NCBI RefSeq assembly: GCF_001667035.1
Contig: NZ_LZIR01000098.1
Coordinates: 36,340 to 100,339, forward strand
From: Mycobacterium sp. 852002-51057_SCH5723018
Lineage (GTDB): Bacteria > Actinomycetota > Actinomycetes > Mycobacteriales > Mycobacteriaceae
Direction: 5' to 3'
DNA: 64,000 nucleotides
The notes under the pieces are model-generated. The model did no database searches. It was not told the origin of the DNA and worked only from the letters and a program-made list of their open reading frames with translations. The translations under genes and the position numbers were made by a program. This document shows positions 1 to 9,036 of the stretch, one piece after another. The stretch's first letter is position 1, and each line of letters starts with the position of its first letter.

Positions 1-612
1 CTGACCATTCGCTACTGCGGCGGCCGCGGCGACGACGACGCAAACAGCTACAACGTCCTCGACGTGACCCTGGCCCCCGGCGTCGACCCGCCCGGCCTCG
101 ACGTCACGCGAAACTTCTACACCACCTCGTCGTGCGGGGTCTGCGGCAAGGCATCGCTCGAAGCGGTCCGGCTGATCAGCCGCTTCTCGCCCGGTTCGGA
201 TCCGGCGAGCGTCGCCGCGGCCACGCTCAAGGCGATGCCGGCCCAGCTGCGCGCCGCGCAAAAGGTGTTCGACACCACCGGCGGGCTGCACGCCGCGGCG
301 TTGTTCGGCGTCGACGGGACGATGCTCGTGGTGCGCGAGGACATCGGCCGGCACAACGCCGTCGACAAGGTCATCGGTTGGGCGCTGGAACGCGAGCGGG
401 TGCCGCTGCGCGCTTCGGTGCTGCTGGTCAGCGGGCGGGCGTCATTCGAGTTGACGCAGAAGGCGGTGATGGCCGGGATCCCCGTGCTCGCGGCGGTGTC
501 CGCGCCGTCGTCGCTGGCCGTGTCGCTGGCCGAGGACTCCGGGATGACGCTGGTGGCGTTCCTGCGGCAGGACTCGATGAACGTCTACACCAGGGCCGAC
601 CGCATCACCTGA
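1..612 (+). CDS. fdhD: Formate dehydrogenase accessory sulfurtransferase FdhD (5' end missing)
   Basis: The reading frame is open from base 1, so the N-terminus lies outside the window; about 203 residues remain. FdhD passes sulfur from a cysteine desulfurase to the molybdenum bis-PGD cofactor of formate dehydrogenases in the cytoplasm. The family's CxxC loop is present in the stretch TTSSCGVCGKAS, followed by the conserved region with REDIGRHNAVDKVIG and the C-terminal GRASFELTQKAVMAGIPV block. It starts a same-strand run with yraN, comM and dprA, the order of M. tuberculosis Rv2899c-Rv2896c. No formate dehydrogenase gene is visible here. Identification is firm; only the start is unknown. 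Confidence 0.95.
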   Translation: MTIRYCGGRGDDDANSYNVLDVTLAPGVDPPGLDVTRNFYTTSSCGVCGKASLEAVRLISRFSPGSDPASVAAATLKAMPAQLRAAQKVFDTTGGLHAAALFGVDGTMLVVREDIGRHNAVDKVIGWALERERVPLRASVLLVSGRASFELTQKAVMAGIPVLAAVSAPSSLAVSLAEDSGMTLVAFLRQDSMNVYTRADRIT

Positions 613-718
613 TCCCGGTTGTGGACGAACCCCCGTCTGGGGATAACCGCTTGTTTCGGCCGCCCTTCGGCCTCGACGACGCAGCGCCGTGTCGGGGTTG
701 CCGGGCACGGTTGCCGGC

Positions 719-1105
719 ATGACGACCCAAACGACGATGACCCGGGTCCAGCTGGGGGCGATGGGCGAGGCACTCGCCGTTGATTACCTGACGCGGATGG
801 GATTGCGGATCCTGGGCCGCAATTGGCGGTGCCGCTACGGCGAACTGGACGTGATCGCCTGCGACGAGGCCACCGGCACGGTGGTGTTCGTCGAGGTGAA
901 GACGCGCACCGGCGACGGTTATGGCGGTCTGGCGCACGCGGTGACGCCACGCAAGGTCCAGCGGCTGCGCCGGCTGGCCGGGCTGTGGCTCGCGGGGCAG
1001 GACCGGCGTTGGGCGGCGTTGCGGCTCGACGTGATCGGCGTGCGCGTGCGGCCTAAAAATTCGGGCCGCACCCCGGAGCTCACTCACCTGCAGGGGATCG
1101 GCTGA
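719..1105 (+). CDS. YraN/UPF0102 family nuclease-fold protein
   Basis: A 128-residue protein of the UPF0102 (YraN) family, a restriction-endonuclease-like fold whose cellular role is unsettled. The fold's core is readable: GEALAVDYL near residue 14, RNWRCRYGELDVIACD around residues 37-52 and VVFVEVKTR around residues 58-66, with the E, D and ExK residues expected of the fold. The ATG at 719 (MTTQTTMTRVQ) matches how the M. tuberculosis Rv2898c product begins as I remember it; an in-frame ATG at 737 is an alternative. Its TGA overlaps the ATG of the next gene by one base, so the two are translationally linked. Confidence 0.92.
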   Translation: MTTQTTMTRVQLGAMGEALAVDYLTRMGLRILGRNWRCRYGELDVIACDEATGTVVFVEVKTRTGDGYGGLAHAVTPRKVQRLRRLAGLWLAGQDRRWAALRLDVIGVRVRPKNSGRTPELTHLQGIG

Positions 1106-2616
1106 TGGCGCTGGGGCGTGCCTTCTCGGTCGCGGTGTGCGGGCTGGACGGCCAGATCGTCGAGATCGAGGCCGACATCAGCTCCGGCCTGCCGGGCGTG
1201 CACCTGGTCGGCCTGCCCGACGCAGCCCTGCAGGAGTCTCGCGACCGGGTGCGGGCGGCGGTCACCAACTGCCGCAACGACTGGCCGATGTCCCGGCTGA
1301 CGCTCGCCCTGTCGCCGGCGACGCTGCCGAAGGTGGGGTCCGTCTACGACATCGCCCTGGCGGCGGCCGTGCTGTCGGCGCAGCGAAAGCACCCGTGGGA
1401 GCGCCTGGAGAAGACGGTGCTGCTGGGGGAGCTGTCGCTGGACGGACGGGTGCGGCCGGTACGTGGAGTGCTGCCCGCCGTGCTGGCCGCCAAGCGGGAG
1501 GGCTGGCCGGCCGTCGTCGTCCCCGTCGACAACCTGGCCGAGGCCGGCCTGGTCGACGGGATCGACGTCTGGGGCGTGCGCACGCTACGTCAGCTGCAGG
1601 CCTGGCTCGGCGGCGCGGGCGGCCTGGAACCCAGGATCAGCGCGCGCGCCCCCGAGCCCGAGCCGGCGGCCGATCTGGCCGACGTGGTCGGGCAGTCGCA
1701 GGCGCGGTTCGCGGTGGAGGTAGCCGCCGCCGGGGCGCATCACCTGATGCTGACCGGTCCGCCCGGGGTGGGCAAAACGATGCTGGCCCAACGCCTTCCG
1801 GGCCTGCTGCCGCCGCTGACGGACGATGAATCGCTGGCGGTGACCGCGATCCACTCGGTGGCCGGGCTGCTGACGGCCGATACCCCGTTGATCACCAGGC
1901 CGCCGTTTGTGGCGCCACACCATAGTTCCAGCGTCGCGGCGCTGGTCGGCGGCGGCTCTGGGATGGCCCGTCCGGGCGCCGTCAGCCGCGCCCATCGCGG
2001 CGTGCTGTTCCTCGACGAATGCGCCGAGATCAGCGTTCGCGCGCTGGAGGCGTTACGAACTCCGTTGGAGGACGGGGAAATTCGGCTGGCCCGCCGCGAC
2101 GGGGTGGCCACCTACCCGGCCCGCTTCCAGCTGGTGCTGGCGGCCAACCCGTGCCCGTGCGCGCCGGGCAACCCGCGCGACTGCGTCTGTGCGGCGGCGG
2201 TCAAGCGGCGCTACCTGGGCAAGCTGTCGGGGCCCTTGATGGACCGGGTGGACCTGCGGGTGCAGATGAACCCGGTGCGTGCGGGCGCGATCTCGGTCAC
2301 CGCCGGCGAATCGACGGCGCAGGTCCGCCGACGGGTGGCCGCGGCGCGCGACGCGGCCGCCGAGCGCTGGCGGCCATACGGGGTTCGCACCAACGCCGAG
2401 GTCAGCGGCACGCTGCTGCGGCGTAAGTTTCGTCCCGGCGACGCCGCGATGGACCCGCTGCGTAAAGCGCTGGACAACGGGTTGCTCAGCATCCGCGGCC
2501 TGGACCGCACGCTACGGGTCGCGTGGAGCCTGGCCGACCTGGCCGGCCGGGTGGCGCCGGGCCCCGGCGAGGTCGCCGCCGCGTTGAGCTTCCGGCAGCC
2601 GGGAGCGCAGCGATGA
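1105..2616 (+). CDS. comM: YifB/ComM family Mg-chelatase-like AAA+ ATPase
   Basis: A 503-residue cytoplasmic ATPase. The N-terminal third is the Lon-protease-like ChlI domain (GLPGVHLVGLPDAALQESRDR near residues 28-46). The AAA+ module follows, with Walker A GPPGVGKTM near residue 218 and Walker B VLFLDECAEI near residue 300, then a C-terminal helical domain. In competent bacteria ComM is a branch-migration helicase acting on incoming DNA; the mycobacterial role is unproven. It sits directly before dprA, another DNA-uptake/recombination gene, with ATGA overlaps on that side, which supports a shared DNA-processing role. The M. tuberculosis counterpart is Rv2897c. Confidence 0.93.
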   Translation: MALGRAFSVAVCGLDGQIVEIEADISSGLPGVHLVGLPDAALQESRDRVRAAVTNCRNDWPMSRLTLALSPATLPKVGSVYDIALAAAVLSAQRKHPWERLEKTVLLGELSLDGRVRPVRGVLPAVLAAKREGWPAVVVPVDNLAEAGLVDGIDVWGVRTLRQLQAWLGGAGGLEPRISARAPEPEPAADLADVVGQSQARFAVEVAAAGAHHLMLTGPPGVGKTMLAQRLPGLLPPLTDDESLAVTAIHSVAGLLTADTPLITRPPFVAPHHSSSVAALVGGGSGMARPGAVSRAHRGVLFLDECAEISVRALEALRTPLEDGEIRLARRDGVATYPARFQLVLAANPCPCAPGNPRDCVCAAAVKRRYLGKLSGPLMDRVDLRVQMNPVRAGAISVTAGESTAQVRRRVAAARDAAAERWRPYGVRTNAEVSGTLLRRKFRPGDAAMDPLRKALDNGLLSIRGLDRTLRVAWSLADLAGRVAPGPGEVAAALSFRQPGAQR

Positions 2617-3746
2617 CGCCGGCGGATCCCGTGGCGCTGGCGTGGGCATACCTGTCCCGGGTGGCCGAACCACCGTGCGCGGAGCTGTCAGACCTGGTGG
2701 CTCGGGTCGGGCCGGTGGAGGCGGCCGACCGGGTCCGGCGCGGCGCAGTTGACGACACCGTGGCGCGGCACACCGAAGCAAGGCGTGGAATAGACAGGGC
2801 CGCAGCCGATCTCGAGCTGCTCGCGCATAGCGGCGGCCGATTGATCACCCCCGACGGCGACGAGTGGCCGCTGCTTGCTTTCACCGCGTTCGCCGGAGCC
2901 GAGGTCAAGGCTCGCGGGGGGCCTCCGATGGTGTTGTGGGCGCAGGGTCCTCAACGCCTCGACGACGTGGCACGGCGCGCGGCGGCCGTGGTGGGAACGC
3001 GGGCTTCCACGGTGTACGGCGAGCAGGTGGCCACCGACTTGGCGACCGGTCTGGTCGAGCGCGAGGTCGCGGTGGTCTCCGGCGGCGCCTACGGAATCGA
3101 CGGCGCGGCGCACCGAGCCGCGCTGGAATGCGACGGCATCACGGTGGCCGTCCTCGCGGGCGGGATCGACATTCCTTATCCGGCCGGCCATGCCACATTG
3201 CTGCACCGCATCGGCAGGCATGGGCTGTTGTTCAGCGAATACCCGCCCGGGGTGCGCCCGGCCCGGCACCGCTTCTTGACCCGCAACCGCCTGGTGGCCG
3301 CCGTCGCGGGGGCCGCCGTGGTGGTGGAGGCGGGGCTACGCAGCGGCGCGGCCAACACCGCCGCCTGGGCGCGGGCCCTGGGGCGGGTGGTGGCCGCCGT
3401 GCCCGGACCGGTGATGTCGTCGGCGTCGGCAGGGTGTCACGCGCTGCTGCGCAATGGCGCCGAGCTCGTCACGCGCGCCGACGACATCGTCGAATTGGTC
3501 GGCCGCATCGGCGAATTCGCGCCCGAACAACCGCGGCCGACCACCGAGCTGGACGGGTTGAGCGACGCCGAGCGCCGGGTATACGAGGCGCTGCCGGGGC
3601 GCGGCGCCGCCACGGTCGACGAGATCGCGATCTCATCGGCATTGCCGCCCGAACACGTCCTCGGGCCGCTGGCGATGCTGGAGCTGGCCGGGTTGGCGAG
3701 GCGCGACGACGGGCGGTGGCGCATCGTCCGCGCCGGTGCCCGATGA
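2613..3746 (+). CDS. dprA: DNA-processing protein DprA
   Basis: A 377-residue DprA (Smf) protein that loads RecA onto single-stranded DNA. The Rossmann-like core shows VVGTRASTVYG, then VVSGGAYGIDGAAHRAAL, the GGIDIPYPAGH segment and FLTRNRLVAA, all DprA hallmarks. The C-terminal part from about residue 315 looks like the winged-helix domain (LSDAERRVYEALPGRG). The ATG at 2613 overlaps the comM stop by four bases. A longer upstream in-frame start (2523) would run inside comM and is less likely. Confidence 0.95.
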   Translation: MTPADPVALAWAYLSRVAEPPCAELSDLVARVGPVEAADRVRRGAVDDTVARHTEARRGIDRAAADLELLAHSGGRLITPDGDEWPLLAFTAFAGAEVKARGGPPMVLWAQGPQRLDDVARRAAAVVGTRASTVYGEQVATDLATGLVEREVAVVSGGAYGIDGAAHRAALECDGITVAVLAGGIDIPYPAGHATLLHRIGRHGLLFSEYPPGVRPARHRFLTRNRLVAAVAGAAVVVEAGLRSGAANTAAWARALGRVVAAVPGPVMSSASAGCHALLRNGAELVTRADDIVELVGRIGEFAPEQPRPTTELDGLSDAERRVYEALPGRGAATVDEIAISSALPPEHVLGPLAMLELAGLARRDDGRWRIVRAGAR

Positions 3747-3752
3747 GCCGGG

Positions 3753-4685
3753 TCAGGCGGGAAGCCGCTCGCCGATCAGCCATTCCAGCGCGTGCGCGGT
3801 GGACCGTGCGCCTTGGGCAGCCTTGGACCGGTTCGGCTCGCCGAGCACGGCCAGGACTTGTTCCCCGGCGCGCACGATGTCGGCGAACACCCCGGGGGTC
3901 AGCCAGCGGGGTTGCAGCGCGAACAGCAGATCCTCGGTGGCGGTGTTGCCGCTCGCCCCCGGCGCGAAGGGGCAGCCGCCGAGGCCGCCGAGCGCCCCAT
4001 CGACCATGGTGGCGCCGGCCTGGATGGCGGTGAGGGTGTTGGCGACCCCCAAGCCCCAGGTGTCGTGGCCGTGGAAGACGATCTCATGGTCGGGCGCGAC
4101 GGTGCGTACCCGCTCGATGAGCCCCCGCACCTGTTGGGGCGTGGCCTGCCCGAGCGTGTCGCACAGCACCACGCTCGAGACGGCCCCAGCATGGCCGTCG
4201 GTGATCAGGTCGATGACGCGCTGTGGGTCGACGGGACCGCTGTACGGGCAGGTGAAGGCGGTCGCCAGGGTCAGTTCCAGGCGGCCACCGGCGATCATGA
4301 CGAGGTCGACCACATTGGGGAGGGCCGCCATGCTCTCGGCGGTGGTGCGCCCGACGTTGGCCATGTTGTGCTGGTCGCTGACCGACAGGCAGTATTGGAA
4401 ATTGCGGGCCCCGGCCTCGATCGCCCGGACGATGCCCCGCGGCGTAGCCGCCCACACCCAGCAGCGTTGCAGCTCTTCGGGAGTCAGCGCCGCGATGACG
4501 TCCAGCGTGTTGGCCATCGGCGGCACCAGGTCGGGCCGGGCCATCGCTCCGATTTCCACCGCGTCCACACCCAGGCCCAGCAGCCGCCGCGCCAACTCGA
4601 CCTTGCGGGCCGTATCGAGCATTTTGCCGGTGAGCTGCAAGCCGTCGCGCAGGGTCACGTCGCGCAGGTGTACCGAGGGCGTCAT
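3753..4685 (-). CDS. Hydroxymethylglutaryl-CoA lyase-like enzyme
   Basis: A 310-residue TIM-barrel protein of the HMG-CoA lyase/DRE metallolyase family. The N-terminus has RDVTLRDGLQL, the barrel carries the metal-binding HGHDTWG, and the C-terminal flexible loop has GCPFAPGASGN, the HMG-CoA lyase signature with its catalytic Cys. These enzymes split 3-hydroxy-3-methylglutaryl-CoA-type esters into acetyl-CoA and a ketoacid. Its ATG overlaps the stop of the upstream CoA-transferase by four bases, so a CoA ester made by the transferase is the likely substrate. The true substrate (HMG-CoA, citramalyl-CoA or another) cannot be read from sequence. Confidence 0.9.
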   Translation of the reverse strand: MTPSVHLRDVTLRDGLQLTGKMLDTARKVELARRLLGLGVDAVEIGAMARPDLVPPMANTLDVIAALTPEELQRCWVWAATPRGIVRAIEAGARNFQYCLSVSDQHNMANVGRTTAESMAALPNVVDLVMIAGGRLELTLATAFTCPYSGPVDPQRVIDLITDGHAGAVSSVVLCDTLGQATPQQVRGLIERVRTVAPDHEIVFHGHDTWGLGVANTLTAIQAGATMVDGALGGLGGCPFAPGASGNTATEDLLFALQPRWLTPGVFADIVRAGEQVLAVLGEPNRSKAAQGARSTAHALEWLIGERLPA

Positions 4686-5914
4686 CCGATGAGCTCCTTG
4701 ATGTCGAGGGGGTCGGGGTGCCGGCCTGGGAACGGGCCGAGTATTTCCTCGGTGTGCGCACCGAGCTCCGGTCCGAGGCTTCCGATCGCGCGCGCGGCGT
4801 CGCCTATGCGCGGGACTATGCCGGGGAACGCTACGTCGGGCAGGATCTCGGTGCCGGTGGAGACCGGCAGGCGCTGAATCATGCCGCGCGCCAGGAACTG
4901 TTCGTCGGTCTTGATGTCGGCGGCGGTGTTGATGGGCCCGGCCGGAACCGAGGCGGCCTCGAGGGCGGCCAGCGCTTCGGCGGCGGGCATCGTCGCGGCC
5001 CACGCGCCGATCGCTTCATCGAGCTCGTCGCGCGCCTGCCAGCGCTGCGTATTGTTGGCCAGCCGTGGATCGTCGCCCAGGTCGGGCCGCCCGATCGCAC
5101 TCATGAACCGGCGGTAGATGGCGTCGCCGTTGCCAGCGATGACCACCCACCGGCCGTCCGCGCACAGGTAGGCATTCGACGGCGCGATGCCCTCCATGCG
5201 GCCGCCGGTGCGGGTTCGGGTGACCTGATAAGCGTCGTACTCGGGGACCAACGATTCCATCACCGAGAAGATCGCCTCGGTCAGCGCGACGTCGACGGTA
5301 CGGTCGGGCAATGGCGTGGATCGACCTGCGGCACGGTCCTTTTGGCGTTGCTGCAAGGCCAGCAGCGCGCCGAAGGCGGCGTAAATACCGGCGATGGAGT
5401 CGCCGATGGACACACCCACCCGTGACGGCGGACGGTCCGGTTCGCCGGTCAGGCCACGAAGGCCCGCCATCGCCTCGGCAACGGCGGCGAAGCCCGGTTG
5501 GTGGGCACGCGGTCCGGTCTGCCCGAAGGCCGAGACGCGCACGATGATCAGATCCGGGTTCTGCGCGCTCAGCTCGGCAGGGCCGATGCCCCACCGTTCC
5601 AGGGTTCCCGGCCGGAAATTCTCCATCACGATGTCGCAGGAGCGCGCCAACTCACGCACCGCGGCCTGACCCTCTTCGGTCTTGAGATCCAGGACGACGG
5701 ACTTCTTGTTGCGGTTGATCGTGTGAAAGAGCATCGAGGTCGTGCCGGAGTAGAGACGCCAGGTGCGCAATTCGTCGCCGGTGCCGGGCCTTTCGATCTT
5801 GATGACCTCGGCGCCGAAGTCCGCCAAGAGCCGCGACCCCGTTGGCGCCGCGATGTAATTGCCCAGCTCGAGGACGCGCACACCGTCGAGTGGGCCGCCG
5901 TTGAACCTGTCCAC
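4682..5914 (-). CDS. CaiB/BaiF family (class III) CoA-transferase
   Basis: A 410-residue class III CoA-transferase, moving CoA between carboxylic acids. Family features are GVRVLELGNYIAAPTGSRLLADFGAEVIKIE at the N-terminus, with the NRNKKSVVLDLKTEEG block and the catalytic-Asp region DIVMENFRPGTLE. The GTG at 5914 is preferred because a purine-rich GAGAGGGG lies a few bases upstream; an ATG at 5938 is possible. It is co-transcribed with the HMG-CoA-lyase-like gene and divergent from an MFS transporter at 6088, suggesting one uptake, activation and cleavage route for an organic acid (inference). Confidence 0.92.
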   Translation of the reverse strand: MDRFNGGPLDGVRVLELGNYIAAPTGSRLLADFGAEVIKIERPGTGDELRTWRLYSGTTSMLFHTINRNKKSVVLDLKTEEGQAAVRELARSCDIVMENFRPGTLERWGIGPAELSAQNPDLIIVRVSAFGQTGPRAHQPGFAAVAEAMAGLRGLTGEPDRPPSRVGVSIGDSIAGIYAAFGALLALQQRQKDRAAGRSTPLPDRTVDVALTEAIFSVMESLVPEYDAYQVTRTRTGGRMEGIAPSNAYLCADGRWVVIAGNGDAIYRRFMSAIGRPDLGDDPRLANNTQRWQARDELDEAIGAWAATMPAAEALAALEAASVPAGPINTAADIKTDEQFLARGMIQRLPVSTGTEILPDVAFPGIVPRIGDAARAIGSLGPELGAHTEEILGPFPGRHPDPLDIKELIG

Positions 5915-6087
5915 CGAATCCCCTCTCTTTACCCACATCGTGCATCTATACCCACAATATGGCAAGAAGGTCTTCACAGCTGTGACGCGAACCGCTACAG
6001 TCGGCCAGGTGTCGTGAAACTCACATTGCAAGCGACAGATTACTCAGTAGGCGAGGTCTGCGGACCCGCGGGGACGAGAGAGCAGGA

Positions 6088-7476
6088 ATGACAACATCAG
6101 CAGCCATGCCCGTAACGACCACCTCTGTCGGCGAGCAACTGGATCGCATGCCGGTAGGGACGGTGCACCGCAAGGTGATCGTGGCGGTCGGGCTCGGCCT
6201 CTTCTTCGAGATGTACGAGATCTTCTTGGCCAGTACCATGAGCACCGCGCTTCGACACGATTTCGGCGTGCATGGCACCGGGCTCAAGCTGGTGCTGGCC
6301 TCGTCGTTCGTCGGAATGTTTTTTGGCGCAGCGCTTTTCGGCCGGCTCGCCGACCGGATAGGACGCCGCAAAGCGTTCCTGCTGGGTCTCACCTGGTTCT
6401 CGGTGTGCTCACTGGCCGGCGCGTTCGCACCGTCGCCCGGGTTGCTGGTGGTCGCGCGTTTCCTGGCCGGCGTCGGCGTGGGAGCCGTATATCCGGTGGC
6501 CGACACGTACCTGGCCGATGTCCTACCCAAGGAACGCCGCGGCCGGCTGGCCTCCTACGCCTACACGTGCTCGTACCTCGCCGTACCGTTCGCGGGGTTT
6601 CTCGCGGTGTGGTTGACCCAGCATTCGCCGCTGGGCGTCGCCGGCTGGCGCTGGCTATTGGCCATCGGCGCCTCGGGCGCCGTGATCGTCTTTCTGCTGA
6701 ACCGATGGTTGCCGGAGTCACCGCGCTGGCTCGCCGACACGGGACGGGCCGAGGAGGCGCAGCGGGCACTGGAGCGATTCGCGGCCGGGTCGAATGTCCC
6801 TGCGCTACCGATCAATTCCGCTGTCGACGCACAGCGCAACGGCGCGGCGCGGCCCGATCCCCACGAGCCCGCGCTGACCCGCCTTCGGCGCGCCCCTTAC
6901 CACCGCCGAATGGTGATGCTGGCGTTGTTCCACCTGTTCCAGACGTTCGGCTATTACGGCTTCGGCACGCTCGCCGCGCTGGTCCTGGTCAGCCGCGGCT
7001 ACGACGTCGCCTCGTCGATGCTGTTCAGTGCGCTGTCGTTTCTCGGATATCCGATCGGGTCCGCGCTGGCGATCCCCCTGATGGCGCGATTCGAGCGCAA
7101 GTTTCTGCTCGTCGGCTCGACGGTGGCGATCGCCGTGTTCGGCTTGATGTTCGCAACCCAGTCGTCGGTTCCGTTGATCGTTTCGTTCGGCTTCTTGACC
7201 ACCGCGACCGGCAATGTCTTCTCCAACGTCTACCACGTGTACCAGGCCGAGATCTTCCCAACGGCCGTGCGCGCGACGGCGGTCGGCTGGACCTACTCGT
7301 TGTCGCGGCTTTCCAGCGGCGCCTCGCCGTTCATCTTGATTCCCGTCCTGCACACCTATGGTGCGGGCGCGATGTTCGGCGTGGTTGCAGTGGCACTGGT
7401 CGTAGTGGTCGTCGCGGTACTGGCCCTGGGGCCGCGGACGTCGCGCCGCAGCCTCGAGGAGATCAACCCGGCATGA
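6088..7476 (+). CDS. MFS transporter (sugar/organic acid porter type)
   Basis: A 462-residue major facilitator protein with about 12 hydrophobic segments. The loop 2-3 signature is GRLADRIGRRKAFLLG near residues 92-107 and the mid-protein PESPRWLADTGR motif is typical of sugar/aromatic-acid:H+ symporters. The N-terminal cytoplasmic tail is about 35 residues. A ribosome-binding-type GAGAGCAGGA precedes the ATG. The promoter region is shared with the divergent CoA-transferase operon, so the transported compound is plausibly that pathway's substrate, probably a carboxylate. Specificity cannot be assigned. Confidence 0.9.
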   Translation: MTTSAAMPVTTTSVGEQLDRMPVGTVHRKVIVAVGLGLFFEMYEIFLASTMSTALRHDFGVHGTGLKLVLASSFVGMFFGAALFGRLADRIGRRKAFLLGLTWFSVCSLAGAFAPSPGLLVVARFLAGVGVGAVYPVADTYLADVLPKERRGRLASYAYTCSYLAVPFAGFLAVWLTQHSPLGVAGWRWLLAIGASGAVIVFLLNRWLPESPRWLADTGRAEEAQRALERFAAGSNVPALPINSAVDAQRNGAARPDPHEPALTRLRRAPYHRRMVMLALFHLFQTFGYYGFGTLAALVLVSRGYDVASSMLFSALSFLGYPIGSALAIPLMARFERKFLLVGSTVAIAVFGLMFATQSSVPLIVSFGFLTTATGNVFSNVYHVYQAEIFPTAVRATAVGWTYSLSRLSSGASPFILIPVLHTYGAGAMFGVVAVALVVVVVAVLALGPRTSRRSLEEINPA

Positions 7477-7523
7477 CGGCTCGACGGATCCAGATGCCTG
7501 ATGCGCACACAATCGGCTGAGGA

Positions 7524-8597
7524 GTGGTGGTGTTCGACTTCGGGGCGTTACCGCCGGAGATCAATTCGGGCCGGATATATGCCGGGGCGGGGTCGGGATC
7601 GATGATGGCAGCCGCGGCGGCGTGGGACGGGCTGGCGGCAGAATTGAGTTCGACCGCGTCGGGCTATATGTCAGCGATTTCGGAGCTGACCAGCTCGTGG
7701 ATGGGTCCCTCGGCGCAGTCTATGGTGGCCGCGGCCACGCCCTACATCTCGTGGCTCAGCGCGGCGGGCGCAGTGGCCGAGCAATCCGGCATGCAGGCCA
7801 GGGCGGCCGCGGCGGCCTACGAGGCCGCGTTCGCGATGAGTGTTCCGCCGCCGGTGATCGCTTCCAATCGCACGTTGTTGATGGCGCTGATCGCGACGAA
7901 CTTCTTCGGCCAGAACACCCCCGCGATCGCGGCAACCGAGGTCCAATATGCCGAAATGTGGGCCCAAGACGCCGTCGCCATGTACACCTATGTAGGTTCC
8001 GCTGCGACCGCTTCGCAATTGACCCCGTTCACCGAGCCGACCCAGACCACCGACCAAGCCGGACTGGCTCAACAGCAAGCTGCGGTCGCTCAGGCCGCGG
8101 CCGCACCGTCGGCGACGCAGGCAGCGATCAACGACATCGTCAACAACTTGGCCAGTCAGGTAAAAGGAATCCTGTTCAGTCCCCTGGACGTTATTTACTG
8201 GCCGATGATCTATGTGGGATCTCTGATTTTTGCGCAGATGGGTGCGCTGTGGCCCGAGCATCTCGCCGGCGGGGCCGCAGCTGCGTTATCCGCGCCGCCC
8301 GCCCTCGCGGCGCCGGCCAACCTCGGCAGTGGGCTGTTCTCGGCAAACTTGGCTTCGTCCACCAAGATCGGTCCGCTATCAGTTCCAAGGAGCTGGGCCG
8401 CGACAGCACCGAATGCGGCACAAAAGTCACTCGTCGAGGGGATCGGCATCGAGGGTGCCGGCGCCCCGTCGGACGGACCAGAGACACTGCTCCGCCAAAT
8501 ACCGCCGGGTCGCGGCAGACGTGACCGCAGCGGCTGGCCGCCCCGCGAATACGGATTTCGCCCCCGCTTTACTGCTCGTCCACCATCGGCCGGATAG
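7524..8597 (+). CDS. PPE family protein (SVP subgroup)
   Basis: A 357-residue PPE protein. The N-terminal PPE domain runs to about residue 180: FDFGALPPEINSGRIYAG at the start, SWMGPS (the WxG-type turn) near residue 58 and the VPPPVIASNR stretch. The C-terminal part carries the GPLSVPRSW motif of the SVP subgroup near residue 292 and ends ARPPSAG. PPE proteins are usually secreted by ESX systems with a PE partner and act at the cell surface. Three consecutive GTG codons (7524, 7527, 7530) could start it. No ESX genes are nearby. A PE-PPE pair follows. Confidence 0.93.
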   Translation: MVVFDFGALPPEINSGRIYAGAGSGSMMAAAAAWDGLAAELSSTASGYMSAISELTSSWMGPSAQSMVAAATPYISWLSAAGAVAEQSGMQARAAAAAYEAAFAMSVPPPVIASNRTLLMALIATNFFGQNTPAIAATEVQYAEMWAQDAVAMYTYVGSAATASQLTPFTEPTQTTDQAGLAQQQAAVAQAAAAPSATQAAINDIVNNLASQVKGILFSPLDVIYWPMIYVGSLIFAQMGALWPEHLAGGAAAALSAPPALAAPANLGSGLFSANLASSTKIGPLSVPRSWAATAPNAAQKSLVEGIGIEGAGAPSDGPETLLRQIPPGRGRRDRSGWPPREYGFRPRFTARPPSAG

Positions 8598-8726
8598 CGC
8601 AATGGCCCGAACACAATTCGAACATCAAAGCCTTCAAATGTGATCGTCCAGAGTGCGATCCCATCGTTGTCGGTACCGAAAGCCTCGAGGCTCTTGAGCC
8701 GGAAGGTTATGAGAAAGGAGAACCAT

Positions 8727-9026
8727 ATGTCCTTTGTTACTGCGAAACCAGAAGCGTTGGCGGCAGCGGCCGGCGCATTGCGGGCTATCGGCGCAGCGCT
8801 TGCGGCTCAGAACGCGGCGGCGGCGGCGCCGACGACGGGGGTGGTGCCCGCCGCAGCAGACCAAGTGTCAATACTGACCGCGGCGCAGTTCGCAGTCCAT
8901 GCACACCTGTATCAGCAGGTCAGTGAGCAAGCCACGGCTATTCACGAGATGTTTGTCAACGCATTGGATTTCAGCTCGGGATCGTATGCGGCCACTGAGG
9001 CTGCTAATGCGATCGCGGCAGGTTAA
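8727..9026 (+). CDS. PE family protein
   Basis: A 99-residue protein made of the PE domain alone: MSFVTAKPEALAAAAGALR at the start, then a helical hairpin, with YQQVSEQATAIHEMF late in the domain, where the family's YxxxD/E secretion motif is expected. GAAAGGAG lies six bases before the ATG. A short PE followed ten bases later by a PPE gene is the classical co-secreted heterodimer arrangement. The family is specific to mycobacteria. The particular partner is inferred from position. Confidence 0.95.
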   Translation: MSFVTAKPEALAAAAGALRAIGAALAAQNAAAAAPTTGVVPAAADQVSILTAAQFAVHAHLYQQVSEQATAIHEMFVNALDFSSGSYAATEAANAIAAG

Positions 9027-9036
9027 GGGGCCCGTG

